From the NCBI GenBank assembly GCA_002840405.1, contig PHAR01000001.1, positions 76,384 through 140,383 of the forward strand: a stretch of DNA of 64,000 nucleotides, written 5' to 3'. This DNA is from Deltaproteobacteria bacterium HGW-Deltaproteobacteria-8. GTDB lineage: Bacteria; Desulfobacterota; Desulfovibrionia; Desulfovibrionales; Desulfovibrionaceae. Under the pieces are notes generated by a model that was not told the origin of the DNA, searched no databases, and saw only the letters and a list, made by a program, of their open reading frames with translations. Below are positions 25,466 through 33,907 of this stretch, one piece after another (positions within the stretch are counted from its first letter, which is position 1; every line of letters starts with the position of its first letter). The position numbers were made by a program, and so were the translations under genes.

Positions 25466-26419
25466 ATGAACACCATGTTTGACGACACCGGCGCACACGC
25501 CTTCCACCCGGTCGTTGACCGCTATCTCCAGCACCTTGTTGTGGAACGCGGCCTGTCCGAAAACACCACCCAGGCCTACGCGGCTGACATCTCTGCCCTG
25601 CTCGCCTTCCTCGACACCATCGGCGCAGACCTTTCTACCTGCACCCAGCGGCACCTGTTCCTGTTCCTCACGCATTTGCGCGCCAGAAAGCTGGCTGCCA
25701 CGAGTCTAGCCCGGCACCTGTCCAGCGTGCGCGGCCTGTTCGCCTTCGCTGTCCAGGCCGGTCTGCTGGCCGAAGACCCGTCGATCCTGCTCGAGAGCCC
25801 CAAGCTCCCGGATCAGCTCCCCGAATTCCTGACCCGTGCGGAGATGGACCGCCTGCTGGAACAGCCCGATGCCAGCACGGCCCTGGGCTACCGCGACCGG
25901 GTCATGCTGGAGCTGCTGTATGCCTGCGGGTTGCGCATCTCCGAGCTCATCGGGCTGGTGCTGGGCGACTTCGACCCCCAGACTGGCATCCTGCGCGTGT
26001 TCGGCAAGCGGGCCAAGGAGCGCCTGGTGCCAGTACATTTTGCCGCCCAGCGCCTGCTGAACGACTACCTGGACCACAAGCGTGCTGGGTTCAAGCCCGT
26101 GCAAAAGCACATCTTCCTGAACCGCTCCGGCAAGGGCCTGACCCGGCAAGGCGTATGGAAGCTGGTCAAGCGCTACGCCGAGGACGCAGGCATCCGGCGC
26201 AGCATCTCGCCGCACACCTTCCGGCACTCCTTTGCCACGCACCTGCTGGAAGGCGGCGCGGACCTGCGCACCGTGCAGATCCTGCTCGGCCACGCGGCCA
26301 TCAATGCGACGGAGATCTACACCCACATCCAGTCCGGACGGCTCATGCGCATCCATGAACAGTACCATCCGCGCTCGACCGGAGCCCTGTCGCCGCATGA
26401 GGTTGAGACGCCAACATGA
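25466..26419 (+). CDS. xerD: Tyrosine recombinase XerD
   Basis: A 317-residue tyrosine recombinase with an N-terminal SAM-like core-binding domain (about residues 15-100, RYLQHLVVERGLSENTTQAY) and a complete catalytic set: Arg in C-G-L-R-I-S-E-L, Lys in GKRAKERLVP, H-T-F-R-H-S-F-A-T-H, LLGHAAINATEIY with His, and the Tyr nucleophile in Y-T-H. Length and motifs match XerC/XerD, which resolve chromosome dimers at dif; no dif site is visible here. Its stop overlaps the next gene by ATGA. The GATGATCTG leader offers only a weak ribosome-binding site for ATG 25466. Confidence 0.92.
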   Translation: MNTMFDDTGAHAFHPVVDRYLQHLVVERGLSENTTQAYAADISALLAFLDTIGADLSTCTQRHLFLFLTHLRARKLAATSLARHLSSVRGLFAFAVQAGLLAEDPSILLESPKLPDQLPEFLTRAEMDRLLEQPDASTALGYRDRVMLELLYACGLRISELIGLVLGDFDPQTGILRVFGKRAKERLVPVHFAAQRLLNDYLDHKRAGFKPVQKHIFLNRSGKGLTRQGVWKLVKRYAEDAGIRRSISPHTFRHSFATHLLEGGADLRTVQILLGHAAINATEIYTHIQSGRLMRIHEQYHPRSTGALSPHEVETPT

Positions 26420-29127
26420 ACAAGCCCACACGAATCCAGGCGCGCACGGTCATCACGGCCCACGCCAACGCTGACTTCGACGCGCTGGCCGCCATGATCG
26501 CGGCCAGCCGCCTGTACCCGGACGCGGTGCTCATCTTCCCCGGCAGCCAGGAAAAGAACCTGCGCAACTTCTACATCCAGAGCACCACCTACCTGTTCAA
26601 TTTCAAGCACTTCAAGGACATCGACCCAGAGGCCGTGGAGCTGCTTGTGGTGGTCGACACCCGTCAGAAGTCACGCCTGCCCCACATCGCCCCCCTGCTG
26701 GACATGCCGGGCATCAAGATCCATGTCTACGACCACCACCCGGACACTGATGAGGACCTGCAAGCCGATTTTTCACGCGTGGAGAACTGGGGCTCGACCA
26801 CCACCATCCTCGCCCATGAGATGATGGCCAAGAATGTGCTGCCCAACATAGAGGAGGCCACGGTCCTGGGCCTCGGCATCTTCGAGGACACGGGTTCCTT
26901 CAGCTTCGCCTCCACCACGCCGGAGGACTTCAACGCCGCTGCATGGCTGCGCAAGAACGGCATGGACCTGGACGTCATCTCCGACCTATTGGCGCGCGAC
27001 CTGTCCTCGGAACAGATCACCATCTTGAGCGCCCTCATAGAATCGGCAAAGATTCATGACTTCCACGGCATCGAGGTGGTCATCTCCGAGGTCACCACCG
27101 AAGATTTCGTCAGCGATTTTGCGTATCTTGTCCACAAGTACATCGACATGGAGAATGTCCGGGTCATGTTCGCCCTGGGCCGCATGCACGACCGCATCCA
27201 CCTGGTGGCGCGCTCGCGCACCGCCGAGGTCAACGTGGGGCACATCTGCACCTATTTCGGCGGCGGCGGGCACGGCTACGCGGCCTCTGCCACCATCAAG
27301 GACAAGACCTTGAGCCAGGTGCGCGACGAGCTGCTGGCGCTTTTGTACTCCCACATCAACCCCCAGCTCGTGGCCGAGACCCTCATGTCCACCCCGCCGG
27401 TGACCATCGAGTCGGACCGCAGCATGGCCGACGCGGCGGAGCTCATGACCCGCTTCGGGCTCAAGGGCGTGCCCGTGGTGGCGCCGGGCACCATGCGCTG
27501 CGTGGGGCTCATGGAGCGCAAGATCTCGGACAAGGCCATCAGCCACGGCCTGGGCGGCGCGGCCCTAGGCGTGTACATGCTGGCGGAATACGAACAGGTG
27601 GCTCCGGAGGCCGACCTGTACCAGGTCATGGAGATCATCATCGGCAAGCGCCAGCGGCTTCTGCCGGTGATCCGGGGTGACGAGGTCGTGGGCGTGGTCA
27701 CGCGCACGGACCTGGTGAACCAGATGGTCGAGCAGTCGGCGCGCATCTCCGAGGTGGTGTTGCCAGACCGCATGAAGGAGCGCAACATCCGGCCCATCAT
27801 GCGCACCCGCCTGCCCGGTTCGGTCATCGCCCTGCTGGAACAGGCCGGACACCTGGGCCAGCAAATGGGGTACAAGGTCTATGCCGTGGGCGGCTTCGTG
27901 CGCGACATCCTCATCGCCCGGCCCAACCTGGACATCGACCTGGTGGTGGAGGGCGACGGCATCCAGTTCGCCCGGGAGCTGGCGGCCCTGCGCCAGGGCC
28001 GCGTCAAGGAGCACCTCAAGTTCAAGACCGCGGTGGTGGTCTTCCCGGACGGCCAGCGCATCGACGTGGCCACGGCCCGGCTGGAATACTACGAGTACCC
28101 CACCGCCCTGCCCACGGTGGAGCTCTCATCCATCAAGATGGACCTGTACCGCCGCGACTTCACCATCAACGCCCTGGCCCTGCAGCTCAATCCGGGCGAC
28201 TTCGGCAAGCTCATGGACTTCTTCGGCGCGCAGCGCGACATCAAGGAAAAAATAATCCGCGTCCTGCACTCGCTGAGCTTCGTGGAAGACCCCACGCGCA
28301 TCCTCAGGGCCATCCGCTTCGAGCAGCGCTTCAACTTCCGCATCGACGGCCAGACACACCGGCTCATCAAGAATGCGGTGCAGCTCAAGCTGTTCCACAA
28401 GCTCTCCGGCTCGCGGCTGACCCACGAGCTTCAGCTGATCGTGGATGAGGACAATGTCCTGGAATGTTTGAACAGGCTGCATGAGCTCAAGCTCATGGCC
28501 GCCATTCATCCCCTGCTGGCCCTGGACGCCGAGCGCATGCGCGTTCTGAGCGAGGTGCACAAGGTCCACACCTGGTACAAGCTCCTGTATCTGGAGCCAA
28601 AGGCCAATTCCTGGCGCCTGTTCATGCTGGGCCTGACCATGGGCCTGGAGCGCGACCAGCTGGAGCTGGTCTGTCAGCGGCTGCGCTACCCGGAGCGCGA
28701 GTTGCGCGAGTTCCTGGGCCTGCGCGATCAACTGGGCGACGCCCTGGCCAAGCTCATGGTCTGGCAGGACGGCCAGTCAGCCCTGAGCGAAATCTACTTC
28801 ACCCTGGCCCCCCTGTCCGTGGAGGCCGTGCTCTTCCTCATGGCCCGCAGCCGCCGCGAAGCCATCCGCAAGAACATCTCACTGTTTCTCACGCGCTTGC
28901 GCACCCAGGAGATGTTCATCGATGGCAGCGACCTGAAGGCCCTCGGGCTCCAGAGCGGGCCTGTTTTCGCGCACATCCTGCGCAAGGTGCGCGCCGCCCT
29001 GGTGGATGGCGAGGCCATAACACGGGAGAAGCAATTGGAGCTTGCCAAGAGCCTTATACTGGAGCTACGGGAGGAGGGCTTGGACAAGTTCCCGCCTCAT
29101 CGCGCGAGACGTGCCCAAAAACAATGA
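26416..29127 (+). CDS. DHH-CBS-tRNA nucleotidyltransferase/poly(A) polymerase fusion
   Basis: A 903-residue multidomain protein. Residues 1-310 form a DHH phosphoesterase (H-A-N-A-D-F-D-A; Y-D-H-H-P-D; DHHA1-like FGGGGHGYAASATIK). Two CBS domains follow (about 320-445), then the class II nucleotidyltransferase (about 480-700): K-V-Y-A-V-G-G-F-V-R-D and L-D-I-D-L-V-V-E-G-D with the catalytic D-x-D, Y-R-R-D-F-T-I-N-A-L-A, and DPTRILRAIRFEQRF. Fusions of this type in deltaproteobacteria and some other phyla are assigned to adding A, or CCA, to tRNA 3' ends. This genome's tRNA-Leu encodes CCA, so repair is the likely role. xerD overlaps its start. Confidence 0.88.
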   Translation: MNKPTRIQARTVITAHANADFDALAAMIAASRLYPDAVLIFPGSQEKNLRNFYIQSTTYLFNFKHFKDIDPEAVELLVVVDTRQKSRLPHIAPLLDMPGIKIHVYDHHPDTDEDLQADFSRVENWGSTTTILAHEMMAKNVLPNIEEATVLGLGIFEDTGSFSFASTTPEDFNAAAWLRKNGMDLDVISDLLARDLSSEQITILSALIESAKIHDFHGIEVVISEVTTEDFVSDFAYLVHKYIDMENVRVMFALGRMHDRIHLVARSRTAEVNVGHICTYFGGGGHGYAASATIKDKTLSQVRDELLALLYSHINPQLVAETLMSTPPVTIESDRSMADAAELMTRFGLKGVPVVAPGTMRCVGLMERKISDKAISHGLGGAALGVYMLAEYEQVAPEADLYQVMEIIIGKRQRLLPVIRGDEVVGVVTRTDLVNQMVEQSARISEVVLPDRMKERNIRPIMRTRLPGSVIALLEQAGHLGQQMGYKVYAVGGFVRDILIARPNLDIDLVVEGDGIQFARELAALRQGRVKEHLKFKTAVVVFPDGQRIDVATARLEYYEYPTALPTVELSSIKMDLYRRDFTINALALQLNPGDFGKLMDFFGAQRDIKEKIIRVLHSLSFVEDPTRILRAIRFEQRFNFRIDGQTHRLIKNAVQLKLFHKLSGSRLTHELQLIVDEDNVLECLNRLHELKLMAAIHPLLALDAERMRVLSEVHKVHTWYKLLYLEPKANSWRLFMLGLTMGLERDQLELVCQRLRYPERELREFLGLRDQLGDALAKLMVWQDGQSALSEIYFTLAPLSVEAVLFLMARSRREAIRKNISLFLTRLRTQEMFIDGSDLKALGLQSGPVFAHILRKVRAALVDGEAITREKQLELAKSLILELREEGLDKFPPHRARRAQKQ

Positions 29128-29185
29128 GCTTTCTTTTTGGTCGGTTGACAACACCAGTCGACACGGCCATGCCGGAGGGGGGGGT

Positions 29186-29956
29186 ATGACGCAGGATGAC
29201 GGCCTCAAGATCGTTAAGATCGAGAAGGAGAACGAAGACACTACCTCCATATATTTCACCGGCCCGGACATGGAGCGGTTCAAGAACCGCAAGCCCGGCC
29301 AATACGCCTCCATACGGGTCTTCAAGGACGGCGCGTGGAGCGCGCCACACCCCTTCACCTTGTCCAGCTCGCCAAAAGACGAGACCCTGCGCATGACCAT
29401 CAAGAGGTCAGGCGAGTTCACCTCGACCATCCCGGACATAGAGCCCGGAACCCCCGTCCAATGCGCCGGCCCCTTCGGCCAGTTCTGCAAGGACATCGGC
29501 ACCAGCAAGGAGATCGTCATGATCGCCGGGGGGGTTGGCATCACCCCGTTCTTGAGCGTCCTGCGGCACTTCCAGGAAACCCGTGCGGACAACGCGGTCA
29601 CGCTTTTTTGGGCCAACAAGGGCCCAAACGACGCCTTTGCCGCAAAGGAGCTGGAGGAGTTCACCAAGAGCCTCAACCTGCACGTGATCCATGTCTTCAG
29701 CCGCGTGGCGCCCGAGGACCAGGCCGCCTTGACCGCCCCGGCTTTCGACGACGGACGCCCAGGTAAAATTTCACATGAATATGGTCGATTGACTCAGGAC
29801 ATTTTTTTGCGCCACATCCCTTCCACGAATGCCTCCTTCTACCTCTGCGGGCCTCCGCCCATGCAGCAGACCGTGCTTGAGGTGCTTTCGTCGTTTGGTG
29901 TGGACCCCGGCAGAGTGGATAAGGAAGCCTTTGTCTTCAGTCCTAAACAATCGTGA
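29186..29956 (+). CDS. FAD/NAD(P)-binding ferredoxin-reductase-type oxidoreductase
   Basis: A 256-residue FNR-fold protein: a flavin domain with RKPGQYASIRV and H-P-F-T-L-S-S-S (flavin phosphate loop), then a pyridine-nucleotide domain with AGGVGITPFLSVLR and Y-L-C-G-P-P-P-M. The C-terminus ends in E-A-F-V-F-S-P, close to the FNR C-terminal contact. No iron-sulfur domain or membrane segment is seen, so it needs a partner for electrons. The ATG at 29186 follows GGAGGGGGGGT. It lies 19 bases before a CBS-domain gene and a transporter, suggesting a three-gene unit. Which donor or acceptor it serves is not evident. Confidence 0.78.
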   Translation: MTQDDGLKIVKIEKENEDTTSIYFTGPDMERFKNRKPGQYASIRVFKDGAWSAPHPFTLSSSPKDETLRMTIKRSGEFTSTIPDIEPGTPVQCAGPFGQFCKDIGTSKEIVMIAGGVGITPFLSVLRHFQETRADNAVTLFWANKGPNDAFAAKELEEFTKSLNLHVIHVFSRVAPEDQAALTAPAFDDGRPGKISHEYGRLTQDIFLRHIPSTNASFYLCGPPPMQQTVLEVLSSFGVDPGRVDKEAFVFSPKQS

Positions 29957-29974
29957 GCCCTCAGGGAGGAGCGC

Positions 29975-30439
29975 ATGAAGATCGCGCGATGCATGAACAC
30001 TGAAATTACCCGTGTTTCCCCGGACACGACTTTTGCCACGCTTCTGGCAAAACATGCCACGACAGGCAACCGACACAGCTACGTCGTTGACGAGACCGGA
30101 CAGCTTCTGGGCTTCGTCACGAACCTGGACATGATGGCTCGGATGGTGCCCTCATATCTCACCTCGACCCTCGCCGCCTCCATCTCGGACGGTGCGGAGC
30201 TCATCCGCAAGCGTTTTGACGAAAGCAAGCACCTCACCGCTGCGGACATCATGCAGCGCAAATTTGTGGTGCTGCATCCCGAGGACACGCTCATCGAGGC
30301 CAATGTCCAACTCCACGAGGGCAACTTCAATGCCCTGCCGGTGGTCAACGACGCCGGCATTCTCCTTGGTGATATTGGACGCAAAGACATCTTGAAGCAT
30401 ATCGCCATGGACATCTGCGGCGTTATCGGCGCGGCCTGA
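29975..30439 (+). CDS. CBS-domain pair protein
   Basis: A 154-residue protein made almost only of two CBS repeats: residues 3-60 (KIARCMNTEITRVSPDTTF, V-V-D-E-T-G-Q-L-L-G-F-V) and about 88-146 (ADIMQRKFVVLHPEDTL, LPVVNDAGILLGDIGRKDIL). Such Bateman modules bind adenosine nucleotides and control a partner. The neighbours, a flavin reductase 19 bases before and a transporter 11 bases after, suggest it senses energy state for that transporter. RBS AGGGAGGAGCGC before the ATG at 29975. No catalytic domain is present. Confidence 0.8.
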   Translation: MKIARCMNTEITRVSPDTTFATLLAKHATTGNRHSYVVDETGQLLGFVTNLDMMARMVPSYLTSTLAASISDGAELIRKRFDESKHLTAADIMQRKFVVLHPEDTLIEANVQLHEGNFNALPVVNDAGILLGDIGRKDILKHIAMDICGVIGAA

Positions 30440-30449
30440 GGGGGATGTG

Positions 30450-31772
30450 ATGTTCTGGGTAGCCACTTGCATTTTCGTTGTCTGCTACGCTGCAATCGTC
30501 TCCGAGAAGATTCACAAAACCAAGGTGGCGCTGGCTGGCGCAGCGCTGACCCTCATCCTCAAGGTCGTTACGCAGGAAGACGCCTTTCACAGCGTTGAAC
30601 TGGGCGTTGACTGGAACGTCATATTCCTGCTCATTTCCATGATGATCATGGTCAACATCATGAGCAAGACGGGCGTGTTCCAGTACGTCGCCATCAAGGC
30701 GGCCAAGCTGGGCCGTGGAAATCCCTTTTCGATCATGGTCATTTTCTCCGTGATCACGGCAGTGGCCTCGGCGTTGCTTGACAACGTGACCACGGTGCTG
30801 CTCCTCGCGCCGGTCACGCTGCTCATCGCCGATGAACTGGAGATCGACCCCATTCCCTTCCTGATCACCGAGGCCCTGGCCTCAAATATCGGCGGCACGG
30901 CAACCCTCATTGGCGACCCGCCGAACATCATGATCGCCTCCAAGGCCGGCCTCAACTTCATGGACTTCATCGTGCATATCGCGCCGATCATCGTGGTCAT
31001 CATGATCGCCTGGATGTTCTTCTGGAAGATCGTGTTCGGCAAAAGACTTCATGTCAGCGAGAAGAACAAAGTGCGCGTCATGGCCATGAACGAGCGCGAG
31101 ATGATCAAGGACCCCATGCTGCTCAAGAAGTCCGGCATCATCATGGGCTTGACCATCCTGGGCTTCATGCTCCACGGTTTCCTGCACTTTGAGCCTGCCA
31201 CCATCGCCCTGGCTGGCGCGGCCACGCTGCTGCTGGTGAGCGGCGAAGATCCCCATAGCGTCCTGGTGGAGGTTGAATGGCCCACGATCTTCTTCTTCAT
31301 CGGCCTGTTCATCATCATTGGCGGCACGGTGAAGGCCGGGATGATCTCCTTCATGTCCCAGGAGATGATCGCGCTCACGGCCCCGACTGCGGACAACACC
31401 CTTGTGCTCAGCATGGTCATGGTCTGGTTCTCGGGCATCGCGTCCGCAATCGTGGACAACATCCCGTTCGTGGCAACCATGAACCCGCTGCTGGTGGAAA
31501 TGGCGGAAAAGATCTTCGGCGGCACCGGGGTTGACGCCCTGCAGCACGCCAAGATGCTCCCGGTCTGGTGGGCGCTGTCCCTGGGCGCCTGCCTGGGCGG
31601 CAACGGAACGGCCATCGGCGCCTCGGCCAATGTCATCATCGTCGGCATGGCCGAGAAGGCTGGCAAGCCCATCTCCTTCCTGCGCTTCATGAAGTACGGC
31701 GTGCCGGTCACCATGCTCACGCTTGCCATTTCAACAGCCTACATATACGTTCGATACTACTACTTTGGCTAG
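30450..31772 (+). CDS. ArsB/NhaD-superfamily ion transporter
   Basis: A protein of about 440 residues with ten or more hydrophobic segments in the ion-transporter (IT) superfamily layout: WNVIFLLISMMIMVNIMSKTG, DNVTTVLLLAPVTLL, SNIGGTATLIGDPPNIMI in the first half, and a second repeat with V-D-N-I-P-F-V-A-T-M and GGNGTAIGASANVIIVG. The D-N-x-T/P motif and the G-D-P-P-N motif are characteristic of ArsB/NhaD/SLC13 anion or Na+/H+ transporters. Substrate cannot be assigned by sequence. GTG at 30447 or ATG at 30450 may start it. It ends a likely unit with the CBS protein and flavin reductase. Confidence 0.8.
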   Translation: MFWVATCIFVVCYAAIVSEKIHKTKVALAGAALTLILKVVTQEDAFHSVELGVDWNVIFLLISMMIMVNIMSKTGVFQYVAIKAAKLGRGNPFSIMVIFSVITAVASALLDNVTTVLLLAPVTLLIADELEIDPIPFLITEALASNIGGTATLIGDPPNIMIASKAGLNFMDFIVHIAPIIVVIMIAWMFFWKIVFGKRLHVSEKNKVRVMAMNEREMIKDPMLLKKSGIIMGLTILGFMLHGFLHFEPATIALAGAATLLLVSGEDPHSVLVEVEWPTIFFFIGLFIIIGGTVKAGMISFMSQEMIALTAPTADNTLVLSMVMVWFSGIASAIVDNIPFVATMNPLLVEMAEKIFGGTGVDALQHAKMLPVWWALSLGACLGGNGTAIGASANVIIVGMAEKAGKPISFLRFMKYGVPVTMLTLAISTAYIYVRYYYFG

Positions 31773-31868
31773 AATCAAGGCGTCCTTGCCCTGCTCCGGC
31801 GCTCACTGTAGAGTGCTGGAGCAGGGCATTCCGCCCGGCCAGAAATTTGGGACAGGTGAAACGAGCAC

Positions 31869-32354
31869 ATGAACGTATTGTGGGCGCCCTGGCGGCTTGA
31901 TTACATCCTCGGCCCCAAGCCGGATGAATGCGTGTTCTGCGTTCCGAACCACACAGGCGAGGACGCGGAGCGCTTCATCCTGCATCGCGGTCGCCACAAC
32001 TTTGTCATCATGAACCGCTACCCATACAACAACGCGCACCTCATGGTGACGCCCTTCCGCCATGTGGGCTGCCTAACAGACTTGCGGCCCGAAGAGGCGC
32101 ACGAAAATGTGGAGATGCTCCAGTCCTGCGTGCGCATTCTGCAGGAGGTCTTCCAACCCCACGGCATCAACGCCGGCCTGAACCTGGGCGAGGCTGCCGG
32201 CTCAGGCATCGCCGCGCACATCCATTTCCAGATCGTGCCGCGCTGGAACGGGGATTCTTCGTACATGGCCGTGTTCAGCGAAACCAGAGTCATCCCGGAG
32301 CATCTGCGCTCCACGTACAACCGCCTCAAGCCCCATTTCGACGCCCTGGGCTGA
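31869..32354 (+). CDS. HIT-family hydrolase/phosphorylase with HxHxQ motif
   Basis: A 161-residue HIT protein beginning with A-P-W-R-L-D-Y-I and a C21-x2-C24 pair for zinc. The active-site motif reads A-H-I-H-F-Q-I-V-P-R-W (116-126). The canonical H-x-H-x-H-x-x has Gln as its third ligand position, as in the GalT/Ap4A phosphorylase branch. The product is thus expected to bind nucleoside polyphosphates, possibly acting as an Ap4A phosphorylase. It starts at ATG 31869 after GGTGAAACGAGCAC, a weak site, and runs into lapA with 23 bases between. Confidence 0.8.
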   Translation: MNVLWAPWRLDYILGPKPDECVFCVPNHTGEDAERFILHRGRHNFVIMNRYPYNNAHLMVTPFRHVGCLTDLRPEEAHENVEMLQSCVRILQEVFQPHGINAGLNLGEAAGSGIAAHIHFQIVPRWNGDSSYMAVFSETRVIPEHLRSTYNRLKPHFDALG

Positions 32355-32377
32355 GCCTTCGCTCAAAGGAGTCACGT

Positions 32378-32716
32378 ATGCGCTATTTCAAGACCATTGT
32401 GCTGGCCCTGCTTTTCGTCATCTCCCTGCTCTTCTTTGTCCAGAACAGCGGGTCGCTGTCCACCAACCTGCAGTTGGAGTTCAATCTCGTCACCCTGCAC
32501 CTCATCTCCATTCCCCTGCCTTTGTATCTGTTCGTGCTGGTGGCCTTCCTGCTGGGCGTTGTGTTCACCCTCGGCTTTCTGCTGGTGGAGCGCATCCGCC
32601 TCGGCCTGGAGCTCAAGGCCCTGCGCAGGCAGCACGCCTCCCTTGAGGACGAGGCCCTGGCGCTGCGCACCCTGCCCCTGAACCAGCCAGAGAACAAGCC
32701 GCAGACCGGAAACTAG
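32378..32716 (+). CDS. lapA: LapA-like inner-membrane protein (DUF1049)
   Basis: A 112-residue protein with two membrane helices: residues 7-24 (TIVLALLFVISLLFFVQ-like) ending in the conserved F-V-Q-N, and about 45-68 (LYLFVLVAFLLGVVFTLGFL). A coiled-coil, Arg/Glu-rich tail follows. This is the LapA/DUF1049 plan. In E. coli LapA works with LapB to tune LpxC and LPS level. An AAAGGAG site precedes the ATG at 32378. The gene after it encodes a LapB-like protein, reproducing the known lapA-lapB order. Confidence 0.85.
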   Translation: MRYFKTIVLALLFVISLLFFVQNSGSLSTNLQLEFNLVTLHLISIPLPLYLFVLVAFLLGVVFTLGFLLVERIRLGLELKALRRQHASLEDEALALRTLPLNQPENKPQTGN

Positions 32717-32730
32717 GGTCGGAGCAGCCG

Positions 32731-33870
32731 GTGCCCTGGAACGAAATCTTCCTCCTTGGACGCCGCAAGTCCAGGCACCAGCCAGATCCAGCGACCTCCG
32801 GCGCGGGTGAGCAGCACACGCTCCAGGATACCCGCGCGGCCATCGAGGAGCTCTCCCAGGCCGTTCGTAACAACCCGGAATCCGTCGAGATATATCTGGC
32901 CTTGGGCAACCTGTACCGTTCCCAGGGCGAGATCGAGCGGGCCATCCACATCCGCAACAGCCTCATCGCCCGGCCAGGGCTTGATCCCACCCTCAAGGCG
33001 CGCAGCCAGTTCGAGCTTGGCCGCGACTTCCGACGCGGCGGCATGCTCGACCGGTCGCGTCAGGCCTTTGAGGACGCAAGCGTTGTCCTGGGTCGCACCG
33101 AGGACATCGAGCTGGAACTGGCACGTCTGGCTGCGGACTCCGGTGAATTCGAACGCGCGGCCGAGCACTACGCCCGCATGGGCCGCTCCATGGCCGAGGC
33201 TCATTTTCTTGCGCGTCAGGCAGGGGAGCATTTCCGCCAGGGCGACGTCATTCAGGGCGAGAAATTCCTCAAGCGGGCCTTGACGGTTTTTCCGGCCTCG
33301 CCCGAGGCTTGGCTGGCCAGCGTGGTCCAGGCAACCCTGTCCGGCAACACCGATCTCCTGGGGCAGAGCCTGCAGAACGCCTGCGCCAACATCCCGGCCC
33401 CGCAGCGCTTCATGCTGCTGGAGGGCCTGCTGGAGGCCCTGTCCGCCGCGCGCGTGGACAACGTCGGCGGGACCGGCGCCAAGGCCCTGAACCGGGAGCA
33501 GATCAGCGCCCTGGTCCAGGCCTCGGTGCGCATGCTGGCGACTTTTCCGCCGGATACGCTTCTCTGCTACTACTGCGCCAAGCTCTTTCTCTTCGAGGCC
33601 GACCTGGAGAACGCCAAGCACTGGCTGGAGAAGGCTCTGGTACTCAACGCGGACTTCTGGCTGGCAAGGCTGGAGCTGGTGTCCCTGGTGCTCACGGACC
33701 AGGACTTGACGCATTTCCTGCGCGACCAGATGTCCTATTTCATCAGCCACGCGCGCAAGTCCAAGCGTTTTGTCTGCCAGGCCTGCGGGTTCCGCTGGGA
33801 CAAGACCTTCTTCGTCTGCCCGCGCTGCCGCTCCTGGCACAGCATCCTGTTCCGGCAGGAATTCTCCTGA
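32731..33870 (+). CDS. lapB: LapB/YciM-like TPR protein with C-terminal zinc ribbon
   Basis: A 379-residue protein of tandem TPR helices (AIEELSQAVRNNPESVEIYLALGNLYRS; QGDVIQGEKFLKRALTVFPASPEAW; NAKHWLEKALVLN) ending in a rubredoxin-like knuckle: V-C-Q-A-C-G-F-R-W and F-V-C-P-R-C-R-S-W-H-S (two C-x2-C pairs). This is the LapB/YciM plan, which couples LPS synthesis to FtsH degradation of LpxC. It lacks the long N-terminal membrane helix of E. coli LapB; the neighbouring LapA may anchor it. GTG at 32731 is the first in-frame start. It is in the same operon as lapA, 14 bases apart. Confidence 0.82.
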   Translation: MPWNEIFLLGRRKSRHQPDPATSGAGEQHTLQDTRAAIEELSQAVRNNPESVEIYLALGNLYRSQGEIERAIHIRNSLIARPGLDPTLKARSQFELGRDFRRGGMLDRSRQAFEDASVVLGRTEDIELELARLAADSGEFERAAEHYARMGRSMAEAHFLARQAGEHFRQGDVIQGEKFLKRALTVFPASPEAWLASVVQATLSGNTDLLGQSLQNACANIPAPQRFMLLEGLLEALSAARVDNVGGTGAKALNREQISALVQASVRMLATFPPDTLLCYYCAKLFLFEADLENAKHWLEKALVLNADFWLARLELVSLVLTDQDLTHFLRDQMSYFISHARKSKRFVCQACGFRWDKTFFVCPRCRSWHSILFRQEFS

Positions 33871-33907
33871 CCCACCGGCCCTGGCCAAGGCCAGCCCGAA
33901 CAGACGC

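Noticed and set aside
25466-26419. xerD as an integrase for a mobile island next to tRNA-Leu
   Set aside because: Its length and motifs match housekeeping XerC/XerD, it is in an operon with a tRNA-processing fusion, and no att-like direct repeat of the tRNA 3' end was seen.
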